64,000 nucleotides of DNA from Schizosaccharomyces osmophilus (GCF_027921745.1 NC_079239.1:399501-463500); one strand, 5' to 3'. Positions 10,915-22,137 are shown, counted from the first letter of the stretch. Notes: generated from the letters alone by a model not told the origin. Numbers and translations are program-made.

Positions 10915-11505
10915 GACAAACTGTCCACCTTTTGATAATTTATCATTGAAATCCAAATTCTAGAAAATTGGCAATAGTAGGTACCCGGTCATTATACGTT
11001 TTCTAGTAGTAGTGGTGAACCCATACCAAAGAGTTATACCAGCAAGCTTAAAATCATGAAATTTTGTAAATGATAATGCAAAGAATTAAATTGGACGTAA
11101 TTTGTGTGATCTTTCCATGTATAGTTGATTAGATGTAACTTTACCGTTCACAAAGACCGGCATGGGAGTGGTGTCTTTCTTGCCCAATTTTTCTGTATTT
11201 CACGGTTATTTTCGTAAATTTACTTAAACAAGAATGAAATTATTTTTTCGTGAAGCGAAGACTGAATGTAATAACAAAATACCTAATAGTAAATCTAGAC
11301 AAATACTAATACTTAAGCATTCCTTCAAGAAAAGCATATTTTAGCAAGGATAACTTTGTGTGAAGAGATTTAGAGGAAACGGACTACGTATTGAAAGTCA
11401 TTTCAAGAACACCCACATGAAACATATTTAGCTATAGTATTATTCTAACAAACACTAATGAGGCTCTGGCTTCTTTTTAAAAATTTATTTACCGTACCAA
11501 GAAAA
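10915..11505. other. Intergenic: set8 5' region / tfs1 3' flank; synteny switch point
   Basis: No gene recognised apart from a possible tiny set8 first exon (11024..10998). The order relative to S. pombe changes direction here (see findings). No repeat or tRNA is present that would explain a rearrangement. Confidence 0.45.
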
Positions 11506-12590
11506 CTATGAAAACTTCCACCGGTTGCCACAAACGACACATTCACAAAACGTTGTCATAGGTTCATCTGCAGATCTAGTTTGCATTTGATAATAGGAAA
11601 CCTTCTTTTGCCTACATTTTCCGCATGTAAACAAGTCTGTGATAGCCTTTTGAGGTTTAGCACCTTGAGCATGAAACAGATTTTCCTGCTCAAGCTTAGC
11701 ATCTTCTTTACGACGGTCTTCAGAAGCAAGTTCTGCGGAGTTCATGTTGCTTAGACGTTGAGCATTTATATCTTCAGATATGACCGAAGCACGAAGTTTC
11801 GGGTTACTTTTATCTTTTAGATTCATATAGAGTGATCGCATCCGATTACGATACTCAGACCCTGTATTTCCAGAAGCACGAGCTAAAACCTGTGCATCAA
11901 TTTCAACAGAACGCTTTAAAATCAGAGAAGAATCAGCGTCCGTGTCTAATGCCAAAGCATTGTAAATAAGGCCAACGCAATTATTGCGAATTTTATCGTC
12001 TGTTAAATTCACATTGACCTTGTCCGTTTTGAAAGTACGCTGTCCACCTGATGATTGATTCTGTGTTTGTTTTTGAATAGGAGTCGCAACGCCTGCGCCT
12101 TTGGAAGCTGGAGAAGCCCCATTGGTACCACCAGTGGCTGTATTTTTCAATGGTCTACCCCTGCTCACATCGGTTTTCCACTTTTTTACGATTTCGCGAG
12201 CGCATTCATTAACTTTTTCATTCGGATAAGACCTAAGTTTTCCTATTACCAAACCAAGTCTGGTTTCCTAAATTCCCGTTAGTTTTTGTCTTGCGCAAAA
12301 GCAATTCCTCAGAAAACAACAAGGAAATATGAAGGAAATATTTCGCTTTAGGAAGAAATTCTTTTTCTAAAGAGAATTAATTCTCAATTCAATTCAAATT
12401 ACCTTTAATAATTCCTCCGTAGCAACAACACCTGTTCTTAAACGGTTCATGATGTCGAGCATTGTCTATCCGAAAATTAATAAAGTATTCAATCAAAAAA
12501 TAGATGTAAAAGAAAAATTACCTCCGTATTCTTGGATTGAATGGCTTTTTCCAAGGAAGCCTTGGCAGATCGAATTTCTTCTGAATCCAT
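11506..12590 (-). CDS. tfs1: RNA polymerase II elongation factor TFIIS
   Basis: Three exons: complement(12522..12590), complement(12403..12465) and complement(11506..12267), all in phase, 297 aa. The N-terminal LW domain is spread over all three exons (MDSEEIRSAKASLEKAI ... LRTGVVATEELLK ... ETRLGLVIGKLRSYPNEKV). The central TFIIS domain contains RNRMRSLYMNLKDKSNPKLR. The C-terminal zinc ribbon has C-x2-C ... C-x2-C (FTCGKCRQKK and CECVVCGNRW) and the catalytic acidic hairpin RSADEP, which stimulates transcript cleavage by backtracked Pol II. It is divergent from fml2. Confidence 0.96.
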
Positions 12591-13249
12591 CGTGCTATTG
12601 ACTGACTTTAAATCGACCAGAAATTAATATGCATTTAATTATTCCCTTAACAAACAAATTCCCTTGACTAATAGATATTTTGTTATTTCAACGTCTCGGA
12701 CTAAGGTAGTGGTAGTAGAAAATTGTACATTCACGTACTATCGCTTAGCTGTAAGTTAATTATTACCACTTACCTCAAAGTCGACTTATGTTCATTCGTT
12801 TGAAAACTGAAGTCTTGCTTTAATAGAAATAAAGATTAATTCATCCGAAAGAATATTAACTGGAAAAGCTTTATCGCTATTCTCCTAAACTTGTTTCTAG
12901 GATTTCTGGATTTTCTACGAGATTTTACGCGTATTACAGGATTTTTACGGAGACTTTTGTGAAATAAACGAAAGAAGAGCTGTTCCACGAAACCTGAATC
13001 CTCTGAAGCAAGCTATTGTTGACGGGTGACTTGTAACCAACAAACAGTAATTTCCAAATTTAACCATGGCGATATAATTTTCTCGGATATCTTTTGATAT
13101 CAAGAATCTTTTCAAACAGAACACTTCAGCGCTCTTTTGAACCCGGTCAATCTTTTTTTTTTTTTTTTCTGTAAACAATTATATCGACATATTTTTTACT
13201 CACGTACAAGCTCGTTTTTTCTGGCCTTTTTTTACCATTTCAAGTATAA
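12591..13249. promoter_or_regulatory. Divergent promoter region tfs1/fml2
   Basis: Holds one MluI cell-cycle box core ACGCGT at 12927-12932, about 320 bp upstream of fml2, and a poly(T) tract near 13152. A single MCB core is weak evidence for MBF control of the repair helicase. The minus-strand frame 12945-13178 is not convincing. Confidence 0.35.
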
Positions 13250-15586
13250 ATGCCTATCCAAAGTGACCCAAAGGATCACTTAAATTCAAATGAAGTATTA
13301 TCAGATGGGGATGCAGACATAAGTTGGGAAGAAGCAGCGACTTCCTTATTGACAGAACTTGAGAATTCCTCTTTTACTTCTCCAGCCGCTTCAAAGGTAC
13401 CTAACACCGAATCGCCAGTATTGCAAGAACATTTTAACGAAAATTCGAAACAAAGCATTCAACCGACATTGGAAGGCAAAATAGCACGGGATTTGACCTT
13501 CACACCAAGATTAGTAACAGAATATGAACAAGAGAACTATTGGGAAAGAGATATGGAAGCTTTGAATGACTGGGTTTATCCCGAAATGGATGAATTTCGT
13601 GAATACCAAAGGTGCTTTTGCGAAACAGCTTTTTACCACAACCTTTTGTTAGCATTACCCACAGGCCTAGGGAAAACATTCATTTCAGCTGTCGTGATGC
13701 TTAATTTTTACCGCTGGTTTCCTACCGGAAGAGTGATATTTCTTGCACCTACAAAGCCTCTTTTGCAACAGCAGCGAACTGCCGTTGTTGAAATTACGGG
13801 AGTACCGGCACATAATACATCTGAATTGAATGGAAATATCTCGGTAGAGACTCGACTTAAAGAGTACCACGCGAAACGTATTTTCTTCATGACTCCGCAA
13901 ACTCTAAATAATGATTTACAATCTGGTTTGATCGAAGCGACAAGCATAGTTTGCTTGGTCATTGATGAGGCGCACAAGGCTACAGGCAGTCATCCTTATG
14001 CCCAAGTCATTCGAGCTATTCTCAAGTATAATACTCACTTTCGAGTTTTAGCTTTAACCGCAACTCCTGGTTCTACAACCGCAGCTGTACAAAAGGTCAT
14101 TGACTGCTTGCATATATCAAAAGTTATTGTTCGTAACGAGGAAAGTGTGGACATTCGGCCGTATGTTTTCCATAAGAATATCCAAGTTGTCAAAGTTGAA
14201 CTTACTCGTGACATGCAATACTTGAAAGCCGATTTTGCAGATATGTACTTTCCATATTTTGACTGTCTTCGAAAAAAGAAAGTAATTCCGTCTACTTGTG
14301 ATCTTAGAAATTTGAAAGCCTACGTTCTTTTGCTGGCTTTAAGGAGATATTCTTTTAGAGAAAAGGATAACCAAGATAAAGAAAAATTGAAAATATTTGG
14401 GTACTTCAAATTGCTCATTACTTGTGCTCATGCTATGTATCTGCTAGACTGTCATGGTATCATTCAATTTTACCAGAAGCTTCATGAGATACGGACAGCA
14501 ACAGAGGAAAAAAAGACTGGAGAGCTATATCATTTATTTTCAAGCAATCCATTCGTATTTTATTTAAATCATTTGCAAAGTATCATTGCTAATGACCGTT
14601 TTACGAATCATCCGAAAATTACGCACCTTTCTGACATTCTAAGAGAACACTTTCAGCACGCGATTCAGCAGACCAGCAATTCTAGAGTTATGGTTTTTAC
14701 AGAATATCGTAATACGGCTGAACAAATACTGAAAGCCTTTTCAAACGAGAAGCCTCTTATAAGAACTTCTCTGTTCGTTGGCCAAGCGAATTCTATGGTG
14801 TCTGCGGGAATGAGTCAAAATATCCAGAAAGAAATTATTTGTCAATTTAAATCCGGTGTTATTAACGTTTTAGTTGCTACTTGCATTGGTGAAGAGGGCT
14901 TGGATATTGGGGATACAGATATGATCGTTTGCTACGATACTTCTAGCTCACCTATTCGTATGATTCAAAGAATGGGAAGGACTGGTCGTAAAAAAGATGG
15001 AAAGGTCTATATCCTTGTGACCAAAAATTATGAGGATTTGAAATGGGAAAGAGCGAAGGCTTCATATAAAAGAGTTCAAAAAGTAATTGAAAATGGGCAA
15101 AAACTAAGACTAAAAAGCGATGTTCCTCGTTTACTTCCCCCCGCTTGTAATCCAACAATCAGATTTCAGAAATTAAACACACTTCATCATCAGTCCTTTG
15201 TTGGTTTAACTGAGATGGTTAAACAAGATGAATTACGAGTTGAACCTCCCGGTTCACAACCAAGACGCCAATTACCTTCAATTGTCGATGATGCGTTTGA
15301 GGATATGAAAAGCAATCTTAGAACACCTACGTCTGAAATCAACCTGAGAAGATACTTAGCGGATTATCGAAGTACTGTTTATCATGCCAATGGATCTTCC
15401 ATAAATCTAAAAAAATCAGCCATAGTCTCCAAAGTCAAAAATTCCTTCAAAGTTGGTAATAAGTCTTTACTTGGCTTTCAAATATCGGCTCTTCAAACGA
15501 AGTTTAAGAGTTGTTCTATTAAAGAGATACAACGGTACAAAACGTATGAAGAAAAATGGAAGCGGAAGAAAAGAAAACTTATCTAA
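13250..15586 (+). CDS. fml2: FANCM/Mph1-family 3'-5' DNA helicase Fml2
   Basis: Intronless, 778 aa. Superfamily 2 motifs are visible: motif I ALPTGLGKT (~residues 135-143), APTKPL (Ia), the DEAH box at 239-242, motif III LTATPGS, and motifs V/VI ATCIGEEGLDIGD and QRMGRTGRKKDGKV (~565-585). The FANCM-type helical insert lies between the RecA lobes. S. pombe has two paralogues. Fml2 rather than Fml1 is chosen because the neighbours tfs1 and mde1 flank fml2 (SPAC20H4.04) in S. pombe, and the length is near 780 aa. Fml helicases remodel stalled forks and dissociate D-loops; Fml2 is the less characterised one. No C-terminal MHF-binding motif could be judged by eye. Confidence 0.93.
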   Translation: MPIQSDPKDHLNSNEVLSDGDADISWEEAATSLLTELENSSFTSPAASKVPNTESPVLQEHFNENSKQSIQPTLEGKIARDLTFTPRLVTEYEQENYWERDMEALNDWVYPEMDEFREYQRCFCETAFYHNLLLALPTGLGKTFISAVVMLNFYRWFPTGRVIFLAPTKPLLQQQRTAVVEITGVPAHNTSELNGNISVETRLKEYHAKRIFFMTPQTLNNDLQSGLIEATSIVCLVIDEAHKATGSHPYAQVIRAILKYNTHFRVLALTATPGSTTAAVQKVIDCLHISKVIVRNEESVDIRPYVFHKNIQVVKVELTRDMQYLKADFADMYFPYFDCLRKKKVIPSTCDLRNLKAYVLLLALRRYSFREKDNQDKEKLKIFGYFKLLITCAHAMYLLDCHGIIQFYQKLHEIRTATEEKKTGELYHLFSSNPFVFYLNHLQSIIANDRFTNHPKITHLSDILREHFQHAIQQTSNSRVMVFTEYRNTAEQILKAFSNEKPLIRTSLFVGQANSMVSAGMSQNIQKEIICQFKSGVINVLVATCIGEEGLDIGDTDMIVCYDTSSSPIRMIQRMGRTGRKKDGKVYILVTKNYEDLKWERAKASYKRVQKVIENGQKLRLKSDVPRLLPPACNPTIRFQKLNTLHHQSFVGLTEMVKQDELRVEPPGSQPRRQLPSIVDDAFEDMKSNLRTPTSEINLRRYLADYRSTVYHANGSSINLKKSAIVSKVKNSFKVGNKSLLGFQISALQTKFKSCSIKEIQRYKTYEEKWKRKKRKLI

Positions 15587-15729
15587 TATTATTTTGATAT
15601 TTAATTGTATGATTTTAAAAACTAAAACCGAAGGATGAACGAGTTAATATAACGAAGATGAATAAGTGAAGTATTTATTATATTACAAGAGCTAGAAGCT
15701 GTGTTACTCAAAATCAACGAGCTATTCTG

Positions 15730-16626
15730 TCAATATTCAATTTTCCTGCTCCTCAAGTATGCTTGGAATAAGTATTCCACAGCCTCTGTGTTCATTTTAG
15801 TATCTTGCCAAGTGTCACCCCAGCAATAAATGCCATGATCCCTTACAATAACGGCGCATGCCTCTGGATAAGCTAGGATAGCTGCTTTTAAACTGTCGTG
15901 AAGATCGCTTTCATGAGCCGTATTGTTGATAACTATATTTGCTGTTAGCAATTCAGTCATAGTTACATGAATCCATACAAGGAATTTTAACGGCGTCTGT
16001 CACAGAATAAAACCCATTTCTCTTGCTTCCACGGGGAATATGTCGAAGTACTTCAAAACCGGAAGCTGAAAAATAATCTGAATTAGGAAATACTTCAGAT
16101 AGTAAGATAGCTTCTTGAGAGTGGGTATGAATACATGCATAAGCATCGCGACAGCTTCATAGGTTACTTATTTATCAAAAAAGGAAAACAAAAATGTACA
16201 TACGTATAAGCTGCCAGAAATAAAGGGGTACATTGAGAAGGCTTGAGAGCTTGCAAAGGCTTATGAAGGTATTCACGAGTTCTACGTTCCGTTAACACTC
16301 CCCAATCTCTAATAAAAAATGCATTCATACTTCAATGACATAACAAATAGATGTTCTAATTGCATCCTTTCTTTTTGAACGCCAGATGGAGCAATGACAA
16401 TTGCATCTCTGCAACAGTTAAAAATAGGCTTTCTCTAAGTAGTTCGTACCCCGAACGGATAGTAATTCCTCCTCTATTAACCGTTAGTTTGTAAATGGAT
16501 TCAATTCACTTACCCAGTGCCAGTTACCCAGCCAGAATTATACAAATCCTGACATATTTTACAAATAAGCTCACCAGAAATTCGAAGATCGCCGCTTTCT
16601 AAACACCCTAATTCTGAACTTTTCAT
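15730..16626 (-). CDS. mde1: Methylthioribulose-1-phosphate dehydratase (methionine salvage)
   Basis: Six exons on the minus strand: 16514..16626, 16450..16473 (24 nt), 16331..16408, 16204..16281, 15979..16154, 15730..15941. All phases match, giving 226 aa. The introns are 40, 41, 49, 49 and 37 nt. The class II aldolase fold signatures are present: GTGGGITIR, IAPSGVQKERM, SQCTPLF, zinc ligands HTH (CIHTHSQEA) and the third ligand in DHGIYCWGDTW. The enzyme dehydrates MTRu-1-P to diketo-MTP-1-P in the cytosol. Intron 3 uses the downstream AACGTAG acceptor preceded by GTTAAC; the nearer TATTAG would leave a 22-nt intron and an odd insertion. Confidence 0.9.
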
Positions 16627-16904
16627 ACTTGCTAAATACTCGATTTAACGAAATGTCCTATCAAATGGAAAACACCTAACACGTATATGGCAGTTGCTTA
16701 GAGGAGTCAAATATAGGATTCGCGAATTAGTATTAGACGAACGTTCTTTTGCAAACAACCAAACTCAATGAACTTTATTATGTACTTCAATAAAAAATTT
16801 AAACTAGAAAAGAAAAGAAAAAAGTAGAAGACTTTTATGCATGGCTATATACGCTAGATATGGAAAATATATGTGTGCTTAACCATTGTACAACATAAGT
16901 GCAA

Positions 16905-18503
16905 TCAATCATCACCAAATATTGCATTGAAAAGGCTTTCAGGAGATACTTTAACCTGAACTGGACGACTAGTTAGATCTTTATCTATCACATTTGGTAA
17001 ACTGTCATATGAAGGTTCGGTAGAGGGCTGTTCACTTGAAAGTACAGAAGTATCAAGTTTCACCTCGGGAGGACGGATATGAAAACGTTTACAAAGCAAG
17101 CGGCTTGGATAGAAATCTGATATTTGTCGTGGTCTGCTCAATGTAGAGGAAATATTTGAAGCCTGATCAGTAGATTCCGAGATCGCTGTAGCATTAGCTG
17201 AATTATCACCTGAAGAAGAAGTAAAACGCATGGATAAATTCCTGGACATTGGACGATACAAAGACGCGGTTTGAGCAAACTCGGAGAGGTAATGAGTACG
17301 CATTTCTGTTAAAAGCTTAGGCATACCTTGAACATGAGCATTTAAGAAGATTTCGTACATCCCGGCTCGTTCGTCAGTATATGGATTATCTTTTCTGGAA
17401 AGAGCATGTTTGGCTGTGTCTATATCAATTATCCTCCATTCTTGTTCATCAGACAGACCAGTATGTGATGGGTTACCCTGAGAATCCGGTTTATTTTCCA
17501 CAGATCCGAAAAGCGCCTCAGAACGCTCACGAGAATTAGTGCTTTTGTTAAATGAGGATGTCTGAGGAGGGGAATCTGCGGGTGATGAGAATCGTGATAT
17601 CCAACCTTCAGGAATTTCTGGTGGGGGAAACCATTGATTGGTAAAATTCTCCGGAGAATAGACTACAACGAAGCCAGCAAGAACGGGTAAACCATCCATA
17701 CAGGTGGCTGAAGGTGAAGGATTTGTTTTTACTCTACTTTTCTTCGAAACAAAAGTATGTTTTCCAATGGTAGGTATAGACAAAGGGTTTTTCTTTTTCA
17801 AACTAATACTCTTATCAAATCGAGATTTCGCTGGCCCAATGTTGTATGGGTCTTCATCTTCTTCATTATCGTCTATCGCAACACCTAAGCCAAAAGCTTG
17901 GTTTTCTGGTTTTTTTTTCACATTTTTATTCAAAGATTTCTGTTGATGAATCGTTTCGTCTTGCTGATATCCAAGCCCATGAATGTTGTACTTAGCTGAA
18001 TCTTCTCGCTCATAAAAATCCTTAGTTGGAGAAATCACAAAATCCCTCCCGTTCCAACCAAAGTTTCTTAATATCTTTTCACCAATGGAAGATTGCTTTG
18101 GTCCAAGTTCTCTTAGTAACGGATCATCGAGAGGAATGGATCGTTCTAAAGTGTCATTTTGGATACTGTAAACCTTGGACATTTCCTGATCATTTTTATC
18201 TTCTTCATCCATAATATCATCTAAAGAAAGACCGGTCTTTGTACCACGATCTTTCTTGGAACTTGACCAAGCCTTTGGCTGCCATCCTTCTTTGGATCCC
18301 ACTGAATTAAAGTACCCTGCCGAGAAACCACCTGTGAATGCACCATGAAAACGTTTTCTATTTCTTTCATCCCTTGCTGTCTGTTTCCAGACGGGTAAAT
18401 CATGACCATCCAGATACGCCTCTAGGTTGACCGGTGTACCGTATATACAATGTGGATGTCTGTCGAGCTCTTTGTTTGCTCTTTTCCTGTTAACTTGATA
18501 CAT
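16905..18503 (-). CDS. GPATCH1/TGH-like splicing protein
   Basis: Single exon, 532 aa, ATG at 18503. The conserved DUF1604/GPATCH1 block is at residues ~45-105 (RFHGAFTGGFSAGYFNSVGSKEGW ... LDDIMDEED). The G-patch that follows (GEKILRNFGWNGRDF ... NIHGLGYQ, ~145-185) is degenerate, lacking most of the regularly spaced glycines. The C-terminal part is acidic and Ser/Pro-rich. The family associates with late spliceosomes and DHX35-type helicases. A DHX35-like helicase is encoded about 4 kb away at 22138-24462, which fits a shared pathway, though adjacency is probably ancestral coincidence. The S. pombe counterpart is SPAC20H4.06c. Confidence 0.88.
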   Translation of the reverse strand: MYQVNRKRANKELDRHPHCIYGTPVNLEAYLDGHDLPVWKQTARDERNRKRFHGAFTGGFSAGYFNSVGSKEGWQPKAWSSSKKDRGTKTGLSLDDIMDEEDKNDQEMSKVYSIQNDTLERSIPLDDPLLRELGPKQSSIGEKILRNFGWNGRDFVISPTKDFYEREDSAKYNIHGLGYQQDETIHQQKSLNKNVKKKPENQAFGLGVAIDDNEEDEDPYNIGPAKSRFDKSISLKKKNPLSIPTIGKHTFVSKKSRVKTNPSPSATCMDGLPVLAGFVVVYSPENFTNQWFPPPEIPEGWISRFSSPADSPPQTSSFNKSTNSRERSEALFGSVENKPDSQGNPSHTGLSDEQEWRIIDIDTAKHALSRKDNPYTDERAGMYEIFLNAHVQGMPKLLTEMRTHYLSEFAQTASLYRPMSRNLSMRFTSSSGDNSANATAISESTDQASNISSTLSRPRQISDFYPSRLLCKRFHIRPPEVKLDTSVLSSEQPSTEPSYDSLPNVIDKDLTSRPVQVKVSPESLFNAIFGDD

Positions 18504-19439
18504 TGGATGATCCTAAAATTGTTCTTTTTTTCATTAAGACTTCATCAGCGACTTCAGCGAGAATACTTTCGAGTTGTAGTATGAATCGTGCTTTTAGAAA
18601 TTCTATAGAGCGAAGGCACAAACCTATAATATATGCAGCAATATACTCAATGTAATAAATAAATAAATAATAAAAGATTCAAAAAATTCAATGTTGGATT
18701 CGTATGCTGAAATTTAGTTGTCAAGTGTCCCTACACCTTAAGAAGAAACGTTACTTAAAATTGCTACTTCTCAAGGCAAGCTTAAAACAAGTTAGTAAGA
18801 TTCTGTCTTAAAACGGAGGTGTATTGTTGATGGTGTCTGTATTATTTTCGTGTAATGAAGCTTGTTAGCACATCCTTATGGCGCTTTGGTTGAGCATGGG
18901 ATCCGTAGCATTTGGTGTTTTCGTCTGTAGCGAAGATAGATTTCTTCCATGTGCGAGTAGAAGAGCGTAAGCACCTTGTTTTCCGGCTACGAAATGATCT
19001 TAAAGAAGGCCATGCCGTCTTTGTTAATGAGCCAGGTTACTGCATGGTCATCCTTGTTGGCAGCATGGTAAACGTCTACTAGGCAATGCTACAAAAGCTT
19101 AAAATGAGGAGGTTGCTACTGTACTGATGAAATGGTTTTGGTCTCATAGACATATTCTTTGTGAATTCATTGTTTTTTAGCAGTCTATATGGTTCGTTTA
19201 CTTTTGTTTACTACTCCAACATTTCACCACCAAAGTCGAAAAGCCAGTGTTCGCGTCGCATTTACAAACATTTGTAAAACGCAATTTACCCTTTAGTATT
19301 ATAAAGTCGATACCTTTTATCCTTTTTTTTTATTTTTTTCAGCAAGAAAGAGAAAGAGACACGAATATTTTAAGTTTGGCTACTTTTTTCCATATTCGTA
19401 AATTCAATTCTCGAACTGATAGTTTCTGAAAATAAATGG
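18504..19439. other. Intergenic 936 bp with an unexplained GC-richer island
   Basis: Between the GPATCH1-like gene and rhp57. The part at ~18830-19100 is clearly richer in G+C than its flanks. It contains an ATG-less plus-strand open frame (18909-19082, 57 codons) and several open minus-strand frames, plus short stems such as CCATGC/GCATGG (19010-19047) and AGCAT/ATGCT (19063-19090) followed by ACA. It could be a gene relic, an unannotated small gene or a structured RNA; I cannot decide. The rest (19100-19439) is AT-rich promoter DNA. Confidence 0.45.
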
Positions 19440-20605
19440 ATGGATATTTCAAACTATGTTGCAAATTTTCATTTTGACGAAAAACATGCTGCAGCTTTTG
19501 ATAATGGTATGTCGTAAAGTACGTTTTTCTGGCATAAAGCAGTAAAGAGTGGCTAACAAGTATTCACTGTTTAGCAGATGTAAACACCATTGATCTCTTA
19601 ACTATTGATGTCTCGGATTTGGAGAAGCGGACGAACTGTAAAAAAGATGAGCTCATTCAAATCATACAACAGGTTTCACTCTTATTGCGGCCCAAGAGAA
19701 AGGTTGCTTCACAAATTGTCCAATCCTTTTTAACTACGGGAGACCCTGTCTTGGATCAGAAGCTTCGGGGTGGAATACCAGTTGGTCAATTGACTGAAAT
19801 TTGCGGCGAAAGTGGTTCTGGGAAGTCTCAACTATGCATGCAGCTGTGTATAATGGTCCAACTTCCTAGAGCTTTTGGTGGATTAAATAAAGCGGCTGTG
19901 TTTATATCTACCGAATCCGGACTAGAAACAAAACGTCTATTCGAACTAGCAAAGTATCTACCAGACCGATTTCCAGAAGCTGAAGAAAGCGACGTATTTA
20001 TTCGAAACCCTGGTGACAGAGTATATACCATTCTCTGTCCAGATTTGGAGTCGCAAGAACACATTATTCAATACCAGCTTCCCATTCTTTTTGAACGAGA
20101 CAGTATAGGGCTAGTTGTGCTAGATAGTGTCGCTGCTAATTACCGTGCTGAATTGAGGTATAATCGGTCGAAAAGTCATTATACGGATTTAAATAATATT
20201 GCGACCAGAGGAAATCAATTGGGAAAGCTTGCATCTATACTTCGAGATCTTAGCCGGCGGTATGAAGCTGCTGTCGTTATTGCAAATCAAGTGAGTGATC
20301 GGCTAACGCGGGACTACGACGCAATTGGGTTATTTAGTTTGGACTATCAGTCACAATGGTTTAATGGATGGGACGATTTAGATCCAAATCCTAAGATACC
20401 TTCCTTGGGTCTTGTTTGGACGAATAATGTCAACACGAGATTGGCTCTCATCAAGCGTGCCGACAGTGCAACTGTGAAGGCGAGAAGGACGCTAAGAGTT
20501 GTTTACTCTCCAAATGCTGCACGAATTGACATTCCAGTATTAATAGGTTCTATGGGTATTTTTGTTCCCAAGGAAGAAAAAGACGCTTCCAACCCCTTAT
20601 TATAG
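19440..20605 (+). CDS. rhp57: Rad51 paralogue Rhp57 (Rad57/XRCC3-like)
   Basis: Exons 19440..19506 and 19578..20605, 364 aa. The first exon gives MDISNYVANFHFDE, and an ATG four bases upstream is out of frame. The RecA core has Walker A GESGSGKSQ at 99-107, the Rad57-type FISTESGLETKRL and Walker B IGLVVLDSVAANYR, followed by VIANQVSDR and the terminal LGLVWTNNVNTRL block. Rad57 pairs with Rad55 to stabilise Rad51 filaments in homologous recombination. The intron has GTATGT and GCTAACAAG near its 3' end. Confidence 0.95.
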
Positions 20606-20995
20606 ATCGCATTTCTGTATGTTTAACGAAAAAAATGTATTACTGTATTGTTATAGTTGAAATAGGATTAGGTAAAGCCCTTTCAAAAGAGGCTTCTTTG
20701 GTGGATACTGCGTTTAACTTTTTTTACAGAAAAGAAATTAATATATATATTGAAGATCGTTTTCATTAGGCACTTTATTCACGAAAGAAAGAAAATTGAT
20801 CTGCAAATTGACAAAGCCCTCCCTTCTACGCACAGTCGCTTACGACCTTTTACTGTCTTTCTATGAAGAAAGACAGATTGCTGTATAATTTTTCTATTCT
20901 ATTTTGGCTTTACCATAATAATGGTTTTTTTTTAAAGCGTCAATTTACACAGGACTTTGCAAGAAAACATAGTTGAAAGAAACTGTTGGAGCAAC
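20606..20995. other. Intergenic rhp57 / Whi2-like gene
   Basis: AT-rich tandem spacer. It contains an inverted repeat CTGTCTTTC ... GAAAGACAG at about 20849-20873, possibly a transcript-end hairpin or a factor site. Nothing else seen. Confidence 0.4.
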
Positions 20996-21927
20996 ATGGC
21001 ATTGCCCATTGATCGAATTAATACCAAAGATATCTTCACCGATGAAGTTACCAATCTATTAAACTCGTTTCCTGTGCATATTTATTTCAATATTCGAGGA
21101 AAGCTGCTTATGATTGATACATCGGAATTGCTATACTTACCACACTGTCTCCTTGGCATGTTATTTATACAAGGATTTGGCCCTCTACTAAAAAATGAAG
21201 GTGGTACTCCTGATACTTGTCTAAAGTGTCATCTAATTGATCCTGCTGCTTGTAGTTGGTTATTGGACATATATTTACGACTGTTCCTCAAAAACACCAA
21301 TTACTCTCCGTACAAAATTAAAGAAGATCCTTTAAACGACACGACATTTGTCTTTCTGTTGGTAGAGTTCTGCGATATATATGTTATATCCAAAAAAACA
21401 CATCAAGGGGTGAACCCAAGTGTGAAGGAGAAGCTTTTGGAACTCTACTACAAAAACAATAATATATTTGAGACTTCTCCGAAATCTCTTTTCTTTGGTA
21501 ATAAGAAGGAACGGTCAGCATTCGTTCATCTGCTAAATGAATGGTAAGTAGGAACAGAGGTACAACCTTAGTATATAATATAGCTAATTAGTTCTACGCA
21601 GCGGGTTTGGTAAAGATGAAAAATGGAGCCGAAGAGTGAAAGAACCAAAACGAATGTCCTTATCCTCATACCATGTTACTACATTACGCTGTACGGCTGA
21701 AAATGCGGATTTATGCGAAAGACAACTGCGATTCTGGAGAACCCCAGGGGTATGGCATGCCGAAATGGCATTAAATTAGGTGTTTTTTTAACTAACGAAA
21801 CGTATTATAGCATAAATGTTGGTGGTTTGAAAACATGCATAATTTCGATAACACAGCATTAAATGTTTGGCGTCGCAAATTTTGGACTTTGGAGCTTAGC
21901 ATTACAGGCCAAAGTGTAAGTTCATAG
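20996..21927 (+). CDS. Whi2-like BTB-fold protein (phosphatase activator / TORC1 stress regulator)
   Basis: Exons 20996..21543, 21602..21749, 21811..21927, 270 aa. The N-terminal BTB-like segment is recognisable as HIYFNIRGKLLMIDTSELLYLP. The middle WSRRVKEPKRMSLSSYHVTTLRCT and the end CWWFENMHN ... VWRRKFWTLELS match the Whi2 C-terminal pattern. In budding yeast Whi2 activates Psr1/2 phosphatases and dampens TORC1 under low amino acids. The S. pombe counterpart by order is SPAC20H4.08. The last codons (GQSVSS) run through a GTAAGT that resembles an unused donor. Confidence 0.82.
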
Positions 21928-22137
21928 ACTTAAAACTCACCTATAAATTTTGTATACCTGCTTTTGTTTAGTCCTACTTTTTTTTCTATACTTTTTATCT
22001 ATAATCATTGTATATTTCGTTTCGTTTATAGCACTCTCTTTCCTTAGTTTAGTTATATATGCTGGTTTTCAGTAAGCTGATTTAAACCATATATATGACC
22101 TTTGTTAGTAGCTTGTTTCAAACGTCTATGAAAAAGT

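Noticed and set aside
10960-11024. Tiny upstream exon for set8 (ATG 11024)
   Set aside because: It is in phase, but the 38-nt intron has a poor donor and branch; the Met at 10914 gives a family-sized protein.
15942-15960. MTELL... as start of a 76-aa protein
   Set aside because: It lies in the last mde1 intron; the family sequence resumes only at the CAAATATAG exon start (15941).
19113-19160. C/D snoRNA suggested by TGATGA near 19127
   Set aside because: No box D within 150 nt and no terminal stem.
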